Positions 7,977 to 16,016 of a DNA stretch of 47,190 bases are shown piece by piece (positions within the stretch are counted from its first letter, which is position 1; each line of letters begins with the position of its first letter). This DNA is from Clostridiales bacterium (GTDB taxonomy: Bacteria > Bacillota > Clostridia > Saccharofermentanales > Saccharofermentanaceae): the NCBI GenBank assembly GCA_017620475.1, contig JAFZQI010000043.1, positions 1 to 47,190 on the forward strand. Direction: 5' to 3'. The translations under genes and the position numbers were made by a program. The notes under the pieces were generated by a model, which saw nothing but the letters and a program-made list of their open reading frames with translations, searched no databases and was not told the origin of the DNA.

Positions 7977-8907
7977 ATTTGGGGAGGTCCTCGGAAGAAT
8001 CGGCCTGCTCCTCGGCGATCCGCTTCCATTGATTTCTGTATTCCCGCGGCGTGGTTCCGAAGAATTTCCGGAAGGTTTCGCTTAAATAGCTGACGCCGGA
8101 AAAACCGCAAAGAGAGGCGATCTCGGTCATGGAAAGCGAAGAGGAGCGAAGGTATTCCGCCACTTTTCTTGCGCGAAGATGCATCAGATAGTTGATGGGC
8201 GATTCGCTGACGTACTGCTTGAAAAGCAGGTTACAGAGCGATTTGCTGATGTTACCGGAATCCGCGATCTCATCGAGGGTAAGGGTGCGCTGATAGTTAT
8301 CCGAGATGAAGTGCATCATTTTCTTAAAAGTCTGCATCCGCGCATCCGGTGCTTCTTCCGGCCCCAGTGCACCGATGATCTCCGATCTTTTGATCACGAG
8401 ATCCCAGATCTGAAAGAACTGTTTGGTTACTTCAAAGGCGCAGTGCCGGATGCTCAGAAGTGACTGCATGAGGCGGTACATTTCTTCCGTCATTTCATCG
8501 ATATCGCGGAAGCGCAGATACGGCAGATCCTTATTGTCGATGATCGGCCGGATCGCCTGCATCTCAACGGCGACCGACGAGTTGAGGATACCCGGATGCG
8601 CGATAAAAATCACGTACCTCGCGCCCTCGTCATCAATGCACATACTGTAGTGGATCTGGTTGCTGTTGATGAAGATCGTGTCGCCCTCGTGAAGCATGAC
8701 GGTCTTACCGTTTACGGAGTAGGCCATCTTACCCTGGGTGACAGTGCACATCTCGATGTCCTCGTGAAAGTGCGGGACTCTTTCCCAGGTGACCTTCGGC
8801 TTGACCCAGCCCTCGAATATATAGGAAGGGAACTGAGGGTCGTCGTAGTTTACGATTTCCGATCCGTCATCTCTTTTAATGATCAGTCCCATCACATCGC
8901 GATTCAT
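7975..8907 (-). CDS. AraC-family transcriptional regulator with cupin sensor domain
   Basis: A 310-residue protein. Residues about 35-115 form a cupin-type sensor (VPHFHEDIEMCTVTQGKM, then HEGDTIFINSNQIHYS). The last 100 residues form the double helix-turn-helix of the AraC family, with LDEIADSGNISKSLCNLLFK, MTEIASLCGFSGVSYLSETF and the family-typical FRKFFGTTPREYRNQW. Such proteins usually activate sugar-use or stress genes on binding a small molecule in the cupin; the ligand cannot be read here. Start: ATG 8907 with AAGGAG 7 bp upstream. No sugar operon adjoins it. The divergent acetyltransferase gene and the ABC exporter beyond are possible targets. A palindrome at 9060-9079 in the divergent region is a candidate operator. 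Confidence 0.93.
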   Translation of the reverse strand: MNRDVMGLIIKRDDGSEIVNYDDPQFPSYIFEGWVKPKVTWERVPHFHEDIEMCTVTQGKMAYSVNGKTVMLHEGDTIFINSNQIHYSMCIDDEGARYVIFIAHPGILNSSVAVEMQAIRPIIDNKDLPYLRFRDIDEMTEEMYRLMQSLLSIRHCAFEVTKQFFQIWDLVIKRSEIIGALGPEEAPDARMQTFKKMMHFISDNYQRTLTLDEIADSGNISKSLCNLLFKQYVSESPINYLMHLRARKVAEYLRSSSLSMTEIASLCGFSGVSYLSETFRKFFGTTPREYRNQWKRIAEEQADSSEDLPK

Positions 8908-8998
8908 ATGTCATCTCCTTAAATGTCAGATCAAATTGGTCGGCCTTCGGTTCCGGGAAAATACGGAAGCGTTTCGCCGGCAACTCCGCCGATATTCC

Positions 8999-9004
8999 AT
9001 TATA
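8999..9004 (-). promoter_or_regulatory. -10 box for the AraC gene
   Basis: On the - strand TATAAT is followed by GGAATATCGG. The promoters before the 17896 and 44344 genes have -10 boxes followed by GGAATCGGG, so the downstream context is shared. Confidence 0.5.
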
Positions 9005-9059
9005 CTATAACTATATTCCAAAGTTGTAGAATATTGTTATAATAATATCGTGTTTTACG

Positions 9060-9079
9060 TGTAGAAATGCGTTTCTACA
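9060..9079. promoter_or_regulatory. Palindrome, candidate operator between AraC and acetyltransferase genes
   Basis: TGTAGAAA (9060-9067) and TTTCTACA (9072-9079) are perfect inverted 8-bp arms around TGCG. The site lies in the AT-rich divergent promoter region and has no T-run after it, so an operator is more likely than a terminator. Confidence 0.45.
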
Positions 9080-9202
9080 TACAATATACTTGCAAAAGTA
9101 AGGAAAAGCAAGTCCGATTTTGAAGCCGCAAAACCGGCGACGGGGCGCAGGACAAAAATGAGGAACAGTGCTTTTCGAGAGGAAATGGAAAGGAGAAGGA
9201 TC

Positions 9203-9769
9203 ATGATTAGAAAGATTACGAAAGAAGACATTAAAGAATGCGTGCGCGTCATCACGGAGAGCTTCATGACCGTGGCCGATGAGCTCGGATTTACCAAAGA
9301 GAATGCGCCGCGCTTTACGGCTTTCGCCACAACGGAAGAGCGCCTGATGTATCATCTCGAAGTCGAAAAGCGCCCGATGTACGGATTCTTCTCCGACGAA
9401 GGATCCGACGGTGGTTCCGATAATGGTTCAAGTGGGTTCGGTAATGGTTCCGGAGACGGTTCTGCTGATAATGCGGGGTCAGGACAGCTGCTGGGCTACT
9501 ACTCTCTGGCGAAGCAGAGCGAGACGGAGTGGGAACTGAATAACCTCTGTGTCCTTCCGAAATGCCGCCACGACGGCATCGGCGACGTGCTCCTTCAGGA
9601 TGCTTTTGCCAAGGTAAAAGAACTTGGCGGCACGAAGATGAATATCGGTATCGTGGAAGAGAACAAACGCCTGCGCAGCTGGTACGAATCGAAGGGATTC
9701 GTGCATACCGGAACGAAGAAATTCGATTTCTTCCCGTTCACCTGCGGATATATGGAAAAACAGTTGTGA
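9203..9769 (+). CDS. GNAT-family N-acetyltransferase with a Gly/Ser/Asp-rich insertion
   Basis: A 188-residue protein that should transfer an acetyl group from acetyl-CoA to an unknown amine. It begins IRKITKEDIKECVRVI, typical of the first GNAT strand and helix. The acetyl-CoA-binding motif is in LCVLPKCRHDGIGDVLL (about residues 115-132), and the end NKRLRSWYESKGFVHTGTKKF is the usual motif B region. Between strands, about residues 70-98, there is an insertion built almost only of Gly, Ser, Asp and Asn, which family members normally lack. Start: ATG 9203, with AAGGAG 7 bp upstream; an upstream start at 9158 has no such site. The intergenic motif AACAGTGCTTTTCG lies at 9164-9177 in the leader. 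Confidence 0.88.
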   Translation: MIRKITKEDIKECVRVITESFMTVADELGFTKENAPRFTAFATTEERLMYHLEVEKRPMYGFFSDEGSDGGSDNGSSGFGNGSGDGSADNAGSGQLLGYYSLAKQSETEWELNNLCVLPKCRHDGIGDVLLQDAFAKVKELGGTKMNIGIVEENKRLRSWYESKGFVHTGTKKFDFFPFTCGYMEKQL

Positions 9770-9847
9770 GCGGCGGCGTTCTTAAAGAAGGCAAGAATGC
9801 GTGTCGAAAGACGATGAGACAAGAAAAGAAAAAGGGGAAACACAAAT

Positions 9848-10882
9848 ATGGAAGATGCAATTGTAATGAAGAATGTATGTAAGGACTTTAAGATCTTAAA
9901 CCGGCACGAAGGTCTCAAGGGAAGTATCCGGGACCTTTTCTCCCGGGATTATAAAACGATCTCGGCCGTTAAGGATGTTACGCTCACCATCGGAAAAGGT
10001 GAGATCATCGGGTATCTCGGGCCGAATGGCGCGGGCAAATCTACAACGATCAAGATGATGACCGGTGTTCTGGAGCCGACATCCGGCGAGATCCTCGTTA
10101 ACGGGGTCGTGCCGTATAAGGAAAGAACGAAGAATTCCGAACACATCGGAGTCGTTTTCGGGCAGAGGAGCCAGCTATGGTGGTCGCTCCCGCTGATCGA
10201 GTCGTTTAAGCTTCTGCGTGATATCTACATGGTGCCGAAGAAGGACTACGAGGATATGCTGAAGCTCTATCGTTCGCTCGTCGACATTGAGCCGATCCTT
10301 CACAAACCGGTGCGTCAGATGTCTCTTGGACAGAGAACGCTGAGTGATATTCTGGCTGCGTTTCTGCACAACCCGGCCATCGTTTTTCTCGATGAACCGA
10401 CGATCGGTCTGGACGTTTCGATGAAGTCGAAGATCCGTGACCTCATCAAGGGATTGAATCAGGAGAAGGGAACAACGGTTATCCTGACGACACACGATAT
10501 GGGTGACGTCGATGCGCTTTGCAAGAGGATCGTGATCATCGATGAAGGAAAGAAGATCTACGATAACGACATCGAACACCTGAAGTCCTACTTCGGATCG
10601 TACCGTACTTTGCGGATGCGCCTTTCGGACGACACATGGGAAGAGCGTGTGATCGACGAGACGAAGGAAGACGTCATGGAGGTCATCATGAAGAAGCAGA
10701 AGGAGCAGAAGATCAAGGACATCCAGCTCCAGGAGATCTCGACTGAAGAGGTCATCAAGAAGATTTACGAAGGCAGCTCTGCAGCCAAGCCGCAGGAAGC
10801 GCAGAATGCTTCTGAAGCGAATCCTGGCACGGAGGAAACTTCAGCCGGCGCGGCTGCCAATGAAGGAAAAGGGGAGGCGTGA
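9848..10882 (+). CDS. ABC-2 type exporter, ATP-binding subunit (COG4586-like)
   Basis: A 344-residue ATPase. Walker A is GPNGAGKST (residues 58-66), the Q-loop is at Q106 in VVFGQRSQLWW, the signature is SLGQR (159-163), Walker B is IVFLDE (178-183) and the switch His is in TTHDMGD (about 214). The GQRSQLWWSLP stretch and the permease pair that follows are typical of the COG4586/4587/3694 exporters. The C-terminal 40 residues are Ala/Glu-rich and unlike the family core, probably a disordered tail. The start has GGGGAAAC about 7 bp upstream. The permease genes follow at 4 bp and then 1 bp, so the three form one operon. The substrate is unknown. Homologues are annotated variously as multidrug or polysaccharide exporters, which this sequence cannot settle. 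Confidence 0.95.
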   Translation: MEDAIVMKNVCKDFKILNRHEGLKGSIRDLFSRDYKTISAVKDVTLTIGKGEIIGYLGPNGAGKSTTIKMMTGVLEPTSGEILVNGVVPYKERTKNSEHIGVVFGQRSQLWWSLPLIESFKLLRDIYMVPKKDYEDMLKLYRSLVDIEPILHKPVRQMSLGQRTLSDILAAFLHNPAIVFLDEPTIGLDVSMKSKIRDLIKGLNQEKGTTVILTTHDMGDVDALCKRIVIIDEGKKIYDNDIEHLKSYFGSYRTLRMRLSDDTWEERVIDETKEDVMEVIMKKQKEQKIKDIQLQEISTEEVIKKIYEGSSAAKPQEAQNASEANPGTEETSAGAAANEGKGEA

Positions 10883-10886
10883 TTTC

Positions 10887-11696
10887 ATGAATATGCGAAG
10901 ACATCTGGCGCTGACCCGGGCGGGGATCATGGAGTCTCTCCAGTTCCGTCTCGGCACGGCCGTCACGCTTTTTGCCAATCTGATCTATCTGGTTCTGGTT
11001 TACTTCCTTTGGAAGGCCATCTACGCCTCAGCCGGTACGGATGTGGTAAATGGCATGACTTTCACGGATACCATGATCTACCTGATCCTCGCGACCGCAC
11101 TCTTTAACTTCCTCGAGATGTTCGTCGTCTGGGATATGAGCCGTTCGATACAGTCGGGAAAGATCATACTGGACCTTCTCAAACCAATGAACTTCCGCGA
11201 GTACACATTCTGGAGCTACAGCGGCTCGCACGTAGTGCTTTTCGCGCTGACATTCGTGCCGACATTCATCGTTGTCATGATCGTCACCGGCGGAGCGATT
11301 CCGATGGGAATCAACCTGCTGTTCTTCGTCATCGGCGTGGTACTGGCACTGATCGTTAACTTCAGTATGGAGATGATCGTTGCCACGATCTGTCTTTATA
11401 CCGAATCTACGTGGGGCATCAACATTGTCAAAGAAACCATCGTGCTTCTTTTGTCGGGTGCGTCGATCCCTCTGGCGTTCTTCCCGGAAGGCTTCCGGCA
11501 GGTCGTAGATTATCTTCCGTTCCGTGCGGTGTACGATATTCCGCTGACGATCCTTCTTCAGAAGAACGGGACGGATACGATCGAAGGGCTCCTTCCGATG
11601 TTCGGACTGCAGCTGGCCTGGGGCGTTGTACTGACGATTGCGGGTACGCTTTTCTGGAATTATTCCGTCCGCAAAATCACTGTTAACGGAGGCTGA
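10887..11696 (+). CDS. ABC-2 type exporter permease 1 (COG4587-like)
   Basis: A 269-residue integral membrane protein with about six hydrophobic segments (roughly residues 25-45, 60-80, 105-130, 145-165, 175-200 and 235-258). I chose ATG 10887, with GGGGAGG 8 bp upstream and 4 bp after the ATPase stop; the open frame extends upstream into the ATPase gene but that part lacks membrane character. The FRAVYDIPLTIL motif in the last third is common in this permease family. It should pair with the permease encoded next to make the heterodimeric channel driven by the ATPase. Confidence 0.93.
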   Translation: MNMRRHLALTRAGIMESLQFRLGTAVTLFANLIYLVLVYFLWKAIYASAGTDVVNGMTFTDTMIYLILATALFNFLEMFVVWDMSRSIQSGKIILDLLKPMNFREYTFWSYSGSHVVLFALTFVPTFIVVMIVTGGAIPMGINLLFFVIGVVLALIVNFSMEMIVATICLYTESTWGINIVKETIVLLLSGASIPLAFFPEGFRQVVDYLPFRAVYDIPLTILLQKNGTDTIEGLLPMFGLQLAWGVVLTIAGTLFWNYSVRKITVNGG

Positions 11697-11697
11697 T

Positions 11698-12525
11698 ATG
11701 GATAATACAATGACAAATAAAGCGGCGCGCAGAGGTTTCGGATTCTACGCCCGCATATACAGGAAGATCCTGGTGCAGGATCTGAAGAGCAAGATGAGTT
11801 ACCGTGCGGATTTTATCATCTCGACGATCGGCATGATCATGACAAATCTCTCCGGATTCGTGACCTTCCTGATCCTTTTTAAGAACTTCCCGTCGATCAA
11901 CGGCTGGGACTACCACCACATGCTGTTCCTTTACGGGTTTTCACTGGTCGCGCTGACGCCGGTGCAGTGCTTCTTCGACAACAACTGGAACCTGCGTTTT
12001 CAGGTGCAAAGCGGTGACTTCATAAAGTACTGCTTCCGGCCGATCAACGTGTTCTTCTATTTCATGTCCGAAGTTTTCGATGTAAAAGGACTGGGTCAGC
12101 TGGCTTTCGGTGTGGGGACGCTCGTGTATGCGTGGATCCACATCGGCATCCCGGTGACGCCGCTCGTGATCCTTAAACTCGTGCTGTTCCTCCTGACGGC
12201 ATCGCTTTTTATGATCGCGATCATGAATGCATCGGCAGCGACCTGTTTCTGGATCATCGGTTCGGGGTACGTGATGGTCATCATGTTCCGTTTCAAGGAT
12301 TTTGCGAAGTATCCGTCGAATATCTTCCACGGTGTTTTCCGCATTCTCTTTACGTTCGTGATACCGATTGCATTTGTTGCGTACTACCCGAGCCTTGCGA
12401 TCCTTGAAACCGACTCAGTTCCGATTCTGACATGGTGCGCACCGGCGTTGGGTGTACTGTTCTTCTACCTCAGTTACAAGTTCTGGATGCTGGGCGTTCG
12501 GAAGTACGACTTCACAGGATCGTGA
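11698..12525 (+). CDS. ABC-2 type exporter permease 2 (COG3694-like)
   Basis: A 275-residue membrane protein, the second half of the exporter channel. Hydrophobic segments lie near residues 35-60, 70-90, 120-140, 150-175, 180-200, 215-240 and 245-262. The end FWMLGVRKYDFTGS is close to the usual end of this family (GVRRYSSTGS-like), which supports the assignment. The ATG at 11698 has ACGGAGG upstream and lies one base after the previous stop. An upstream in-frame start at 11638 lies inside the previous gene and is rejected. The terminator at 12556 closes the operon. Confidence 0.93.
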   Translation: MDNTMTNKAARRGFGFYARIYRKILVQDLKSKMSYRADFIISTIGMIMTNLSGFVTFLILFKNFPSINGWDYHHMLFLYGFSLVALTPVQCFFDNNWNLRFQVQSGDFIKYCFRPINVFFYFMSEVFDVKGLGQLAFGVGTLVYAWIHIGIPVTPLVILKLVLFLLTASLFMIAIMNASAATCFWIIGSGYVMVIMFRFKDFAKYPSNIFHGVFRILFTFVIPIAFVAYYPSLAILETDSVPILTWCAPALGVLFFYLSYKFWMLGVRKYDFTGS

Positions 12526-12555
12526 GGAGTGTTTCTCCGCTGGAGAGTTGACAAT

Positions 12556-12616
12556 AAAAGGACTTCTCGTGATGTTCTCAGGTCTTGCCCTGAAGAGACG
12601 CGGAGAAGTCCTTTTT
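12556..12616 (+). terminator. Terminator of the ABC exporter operon
   Basis: AAAAGGACTTCTC (12556-12568) pairs with GAGAAGTCCTTTTT (12603-12616). A second small stem around CAGG/CCTG lies inside the loop. Confidence 0.82.
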
Positions 12617-12759
12617 CTATGCGGTTTTGTTGTGTGTGGGTGGAAAAAGGCGGTTGTTCAAACTTGCCTGTTCTTCAGCCGGGAGGTGAGCCTTGCTATC
12701 GTCTGAGGACGCCTGAAAAGCACCGCGAAACAGACGAGTAGGAAGACGATTGTTTTTTT

Positions 12760-12930
12760 CTGAGTAGAGTCTGAATTGTATCTTCGATTAAGACTCTATT
12801 CAGATTATAATGCTTTATCTTCTGAAATGAATCTGAATCGTATCGGTGATTCGGACTCGATTCAGACTATTGACCATCAGATTCTGAAAGTGGTCCGAAT
12901 TACCTCAATGATTCAGACTCTGTTCAGAAA
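12760..12930. repeat. Cluster of ATTCAGACTC-type repeats in both orientations
   Basis: Related words occur at AGAGTCTGAAT (12767), AGACTCTATTCAGATT (12791), AATCTGAATCG (12830), GATTCGGACTCGATTCAGAC (12848) and GATTCAGACTCTGTTCAGA (12910). The core is ATTCAGA, or TCTGAAT when inverted. The cluster lies in a gene-free, AT-rich stretch. Confidence 0.65.
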
Positions 12931-13067
12931 TGATCTATGCCCAATTAGTGCATCAATAAAATGAAAATAGTGTTGGATTTCGTCGACTTGTAATCGTTTG
13001 GAAAAGTGCTGTCTGAAGGCTCAATTTGGGTGGGAAATATTTGGACAGTTACCGTGATATTCTTTTG

Positions 13068-13098
13068 CTGTAAGGAAGATTTAATTCCTGTAAGGAAG
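13068..13098 (+). repeat. 11-bp direct repeat
   Basis: CTGTAAGGAAG occurs at 13068-13078 and 13088-13098 with a 20-bp period, inside the gene-free stretch 12617-13719. Confidence 0.6.
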
Positions 13099-13192
13099 TT
13101 CAATATATGATCAATTCAATGACTTGAATAAATGTATTGATACTTGTCTTAGGGAAACGGATTTCACTATTCCTAATTACCTCCTTAGATGG

Positions 13193-13221
13193 CGGGAAGC
13201 TTAACCAGGCTTCCCGTTTTT
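13193..13221 (+). terminator. Terminator with no obvious gene upstream
   Basis: CGGGAAGC (13193-13200) pairs with GCTTCCCG (13209-13216) around an 8-base loop and is followed by TTTTTATT. No protein gene ends near it on the + strand. It could end a small RNA starting in the preceding few hundred bases, or be a relic of a lost gene. Confidence 0.72.
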
Positions 13222-13450
13222 ATTTCGATAAAAAAGAGAGTTACGAATTAGTGGAAATAAATGTGATAGAAAAGTTGCTACACAAGTAATCAAAAAAGAG
13301 ATGCACAGAATCGTGTGGATATACACCCGTTAGTATGATTGTGTTGCATTTTTATTTCTTGTTGTAGGCATCTGTTGCATAGATGAATCTGCAGTGATAC
13401 TCTAAACATGAACAATCATTCAGTCAACGCAAAGCAGGGGAATGCAGCAC

Positions 13451-13577
13451 ATATTGCAGTTGGGATCAGATGCGGTATGCGACCTTAATCAGACGCGGTA
13501 TGTAGTTGGGATTAGATGCAATTTGTGACTGAAGACGGACATAATATGTAGTTGAAATCGGATGTGTTTTGCAGTCG
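13451..13577 (+). repeat. Degenerate tandem array, unit about 23-24 bp
   Basis: About five diverged units follow the pattern ATGTAGTTGGGATTAGATGC plus a few bases, for example near 13453, 13476, 13499, 13523 and 13545. Units differ at several positions. There are no unique spacers between them, so this is not a CRISPR array. Confidence 0.6.
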
Positions 13578-13719
13578 TTATAAACTGTTTTGTGCAGAAG
13601 AGTGTGCACGTTTTGTAATGATATGTTGGCGCATCATTCTTCAAAAAAGAGAAAGATATTATTAATCGGAAAAGAGATTATTTTCATTAATATAGTATGT
13701 GATTTGAGGAGGGAAAAAG

Positions 13720-14295
13720 ATGCCGAGATCGAGAGAACAGAATGCAAAAATCAGAGAAGAAAGTAAAACAAAAATCCTTCAAAAATCGATACAGTATTTT
13801 GCAAAAAACGGTGTGGAAGGAACGAAGATCGGAGACCTGACAAAAGGCATCGGAATCTCGCAAGGTGCACTTTATGTTTACTTCCAATCGAAAGAAGATC
13901 TGTACAACGAAGTATTGCTTTTCGCGCAGCAAAAAATCGCATCGGAAGAACTGTTGCAGTTTGCACAAATGGATGTGCCGGCGATTAGAAAACTGAGATA
14001 TATATCTGATTATATTCTTAAAAAACTGCAGGAGGAAAAGTCATACGGTTACCATATGCTACTCGCTTTGGAACGCCGTGCCCGTGGGCTTTCCAAGGAA
14101 GACGATCCTCTGTTTGACCTGATGAAAAGCATTATAAAAGAAGGACAAAAAGACGGTTCTTTTGCAAAAGGAAATGCAGCAAAAACAGCAGAATATTTTT
14201 GGAGTGTTGTGTATATTTACAGCGTGAAAAAATGCAATGATCCGAAGTGTGAACTGCTTACATCTTCAGAGCTTGAACGCGTTGTTAGAGGCTGA
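13720..14295 (+). CDS. TetR/AcrR-family transcriptional regulator
   Basis: A 191-residue protein. The N-terminal helix-turn-helix is clear: ILQKSIQYFAKNGVEGTKIG, then GISQGALYVYFQSKEDLYNE (about residues 20-65), a standard TetR DNA-binding domain. The helical ligand-binding part follows. The start ATG has GAGGAGG 7 bp upstream. The gene is AT-richer than its neighbours and sits beside a repeat-filled spacer, which hints at later acquisition. TetR proteins usually repress an adjacent exporter or their own gene; here no enzyme or transporter adjoins on either side except the separately terminated ABC operon 1.2 kb upstream. The ligand is unknown. Confidence 0.93.
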   Translation: MPRSREQNAKIREESKTKILQKSIQYFAKNGVEGTKIGDLTKGIGISQGALYVYFQSKEDLYNEVLLFAQQKIASEELLQFAQMDVPAIRKLRYISDYILKKLQEEKSYGYHMLLALERRARGLSKEDDPLFDLMKSIIKEGQKDGSFAKGNAAKTAEYFWSVVYIYSVKKCNDPKCELLTSSELERVVRG

Positions 14296-14376
14296 AATAG
14301 TTGAAAATACTTCACAAATAACGCGAAAGTAATGCGAATAATCGGCATATTGTACATAGTTAAAAGAATCTTAATA

Positions 14377-14385
14377 TGCTATAAT
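14377..14385 (+). promoter_or_regulatory. Extended -10 promoter of the Lys/Ala-rich protein gene
   Basis: TGCTATAAT is a perfect extended -10 box about 80 bp before the ATG at 14465. No good -35 box is seen at the normal distance, as is common for extended -10 promoters. Confidence 0.7.
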
Positions 14386-14464
14386 GACAATGCATCAGGA
14401 AACCGATGCAAGTTTGGTTTACGTGATTTTATATCATAATTACATCTAATGGAGGATTCTCAAA

Positions 14465-14881
14465 ATGGTTAAAGAGAGTGCAAACAAAGATGCAGTAAAG
14501 GCTGTTGTTGCTGAGGTTAAGCCGGCTGATGCTGCTAAGAAGGAAGAGAAGAAAGTAGCTGCTCCGAAGGCTGCTGCTAAGAAGGCTGCTGCTAAGAAGC
14601 CCGCTGCTAAGAAGGCTGCTCCGGCTAAGAAAGCTGCTCCGGCTGCTAAGAAGGCTGCTCCGGCTAAGAAGGCTGCCGCTAAGAAAGCTCCGGCTAAGAA
14701 GGCTGCTGCTAAGAAGGCTCCGGCTAAGAAGCTCGGCAAGATCATCTTCGAGATCGATGGCCAGCAGATCGACATCAAGGCAATCGAGAAGAAGGCTGCT
14801 AAGCTCGGCGGTGACGTTTATGTAGTAGCTGCTGAGAAGAAGATCTTCGACACAGACGGAAACGCTGTAGAACTCTTCTAA
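14465..14881 (+). CDS. Histone H1-like Lys/Ala/Pro-rich protein with DUF6465-like C-terminus
   Basis: A 138-residue protein. Residues about 25-90 are almost only Ala, Lys and Pro in AAKKAPAKK-type repeats, resembling the C-terminal domain of histone H1 and bacterial H1-like proteins. Residues 91-138 form a small acidic alpha/beta domain (KIIFEIDGQQIDIKAIEKKA, then VYVVAAEKKIFDTDGNAV) resembling DUF6465, a family of Lachnospiraceae proteins with similar basic tails. That resemblance is from memory of the family and should be confirmed. The start ATG is 8 bp after TGGAGG. Codon use is extremely biased (GCT, AAG), so expression is probably very high. A strong promoter and terminator make it a single-gene unit. 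Binding to DNA or RNA through the basic tail, giving nucleoid compaction, is the likely role but is inference. Confidence 0.85.
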   Translation: MVKESANKDAVKAVVAEVKPADAAKKEEKKVAAPKAAAKKAAAKKPAAKKAAPAKKAAPAAKKAAPAKKAAAKKAPAKKAAAKKAPAKKLGKIIFEIDGQQIDIKAIEKKAAKLGGDVYVVAAEKKIFDTDGNAVELF

Positions 14882-14908
14882 TCTTGTTTGAAACGAAGAA
14901 CCAAAACG

Positions 14909-14940
14909 AAGCGGCTGTCAGAAATGGCAGCCGCTTTTGT
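14909..14940 (+). terminator. Terminator of the Lys/Ala-rich protein gene
   Basis: AAGCGGCTGTC (14909-14919) pairs with GGCAGCCGCTT (14926-14936), with one G-T pair, and is followed by TTGT. The T-run is short. Confidence 0.8.
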
Positions 14941-14969
14941 ATTGCAGTTTTGTATTATGTTTTTCTTTT

Positions 14970-15037
14970 GTAAAAGCACTGTTAGAATAGTACTATTTGA
15001 AAAACACTGTTAGAAAAGTACTGTTTGAAAAGTGCTT
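14970..15037. repeat. Four tandem copies of the intergenic AAAAGYACTGTT motif
   Basis: TAAAAGCACTGTTAG, AATAGTACTATTTG, AAAAACACTGTTAG and AAAAGTACTGTTTG follow one another at about 15-18-bp spacing, and then GAAAAGTGCTTTTA. The cluster lies between convergent genes, immediately after the stop of thrH. The last unit forms a near palindrome. Confidence 0.75.
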
Positions 15038-15646
15038 TTATTTGTTCGCAAGTGCGCCGCGGATCGCTTCCAGGAACTCGTCGAATTCTTCGTATGCAGG
15101 AAGCTCGGGATAGGCTTTTTTGATCTGCTCGGTGGAGCGGAAAAGGAAGCCTGCACGACTGGCCTGGATCATGGCAAGATCGTTGAAACTGTCGCCGGCA
15201 GCAATGGTATCAAAACCCATCGCCTGCAAGTGCTTGACTGTTGTCAATTTGGAATTCTCGATACGCATTTTGAATCCGGTGATCTCACCGTTATCTGCCA
15301 CCTCAAGCGTATTGCAGAACAAAGTCGGATAACCGAGTTTTTTCATCAGCGGCATAGCAAACTGCGTAAACGTATCACTTAAAATAATGACCTGTGCTTC
15401 TTCACGGAGCGCATCAAGAAACTCTTTTGCACCCGGAAGCGGATCGATGGTGGAGATCACATCCTGGATCTCTTTGAGACCGAGACCATTCTCTTTCAAG
15501 ATACCCAATCTCCACTTCATGAGTTTATCGTAATCGGGCTCATCGCGTGTCGTTCTGCGCAGCTCCGGAATACCGGACGCTTCTGAAAATGCGATCCAAA
15601 TCTCGGGAACCAGAACCCCTTCCATATCCAGACAAACAACATCCAT
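15038..15646 (-). CDS. thrH: ThrH, phosphoserine phosphatase / homoserine phosphotransferase
   Basis: A 202-residue HAD-superfamily enzyme. It matches Pseudomonas ThrH along its length: the nucleophile motif CLDMEGVLVPEIWIAF (Asp7, with Glu9 at the second acid position), TTRD.PDYD.LMKWRL, PLPGAKEFLDALRE, motif II VIILSDTFTQF and motif IV AAGDSFND. ThrH hydrolyses phosphoserine to serine and can move the phosphate to homoserine, linking serine and threonine synthesis in the cytosol. The length equals that of the family. Start: ATG 15646 with AAAGGAG 7 bp upstream. The leader contains AAGTGCTTTTA, a copy of the recurrent intergenic motif. No other amino-acid synthesis gene is adjacent. Confidence 0.95.
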   Translation of the reverse strand: MDVVCLDMEGVLVPEIWIAFSEASGIPELRRTTRDEPDYDKLMKWRLGILKENGLGLKEIQDVISTIDPLPGAKEFLDALREEAQVIILSDTFTQFAMPLMKKLGYPTLFCNTLEVADNGEITGFKMRIENSKLTTVKHLQAMGFDTIAAGDSFNDLAMIQASRAGFLFRSTEQIKKAYPELPAYEEFDEFLEAIRGALANK

Positions 15647-16016
15647 CTTTCTTCTCCTTTAGTAAAAGCACTTACCAACAAGAAGCCTATATGAAAACGG
15701 TGAATAATGCAAGTGCCATTTTATATTCAGATGAACAAATACGAAACCGCGCCGGCCTATATGATTCTGATGCTACACCTCAAACAGCGAGCGTTATTCT
15801 ATTCCAATCGTTCCCAATCGATTTTGCTATCCCGGAGTAAAATACAAATCGATATTTACATTCCGATCCTGCAATTAGGGCATCACAGAGATATCCGATA
15901 TTCATTTATTCTGTCATTTCCTGTCCGTATAATTATCTCAATAAGACGAGGACGGCAAAACGAAATCGTCTTAGGAAGATCACATAATCATTTAATGACG
16001 GTAGGAGGTAGGTATT
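15647..16016. other. Divergent intergenic region between thrH and the SPFH gene
   Basis: A 370-bp region with no convincing gene. It holds the thrH leader and motif copy (15663-15672). TATAAT at 15928-15933 is a possible -10 box for the SPFH gene, about 85 bp before its start. The rest is AT-rich and featureless to my eye. Confidence 0.5.

Noticed and set aside
12776..12964. Small open frame of 62 codons
   Set aside because: It runs through the ATTCAGACTC repeats, has no binding site, and its composition reflects the repeats.
13451..13577. Possible CRISPR array
   Set aside because: Units adjoin without unique spacers, differ from one another, and no cas gene is present.
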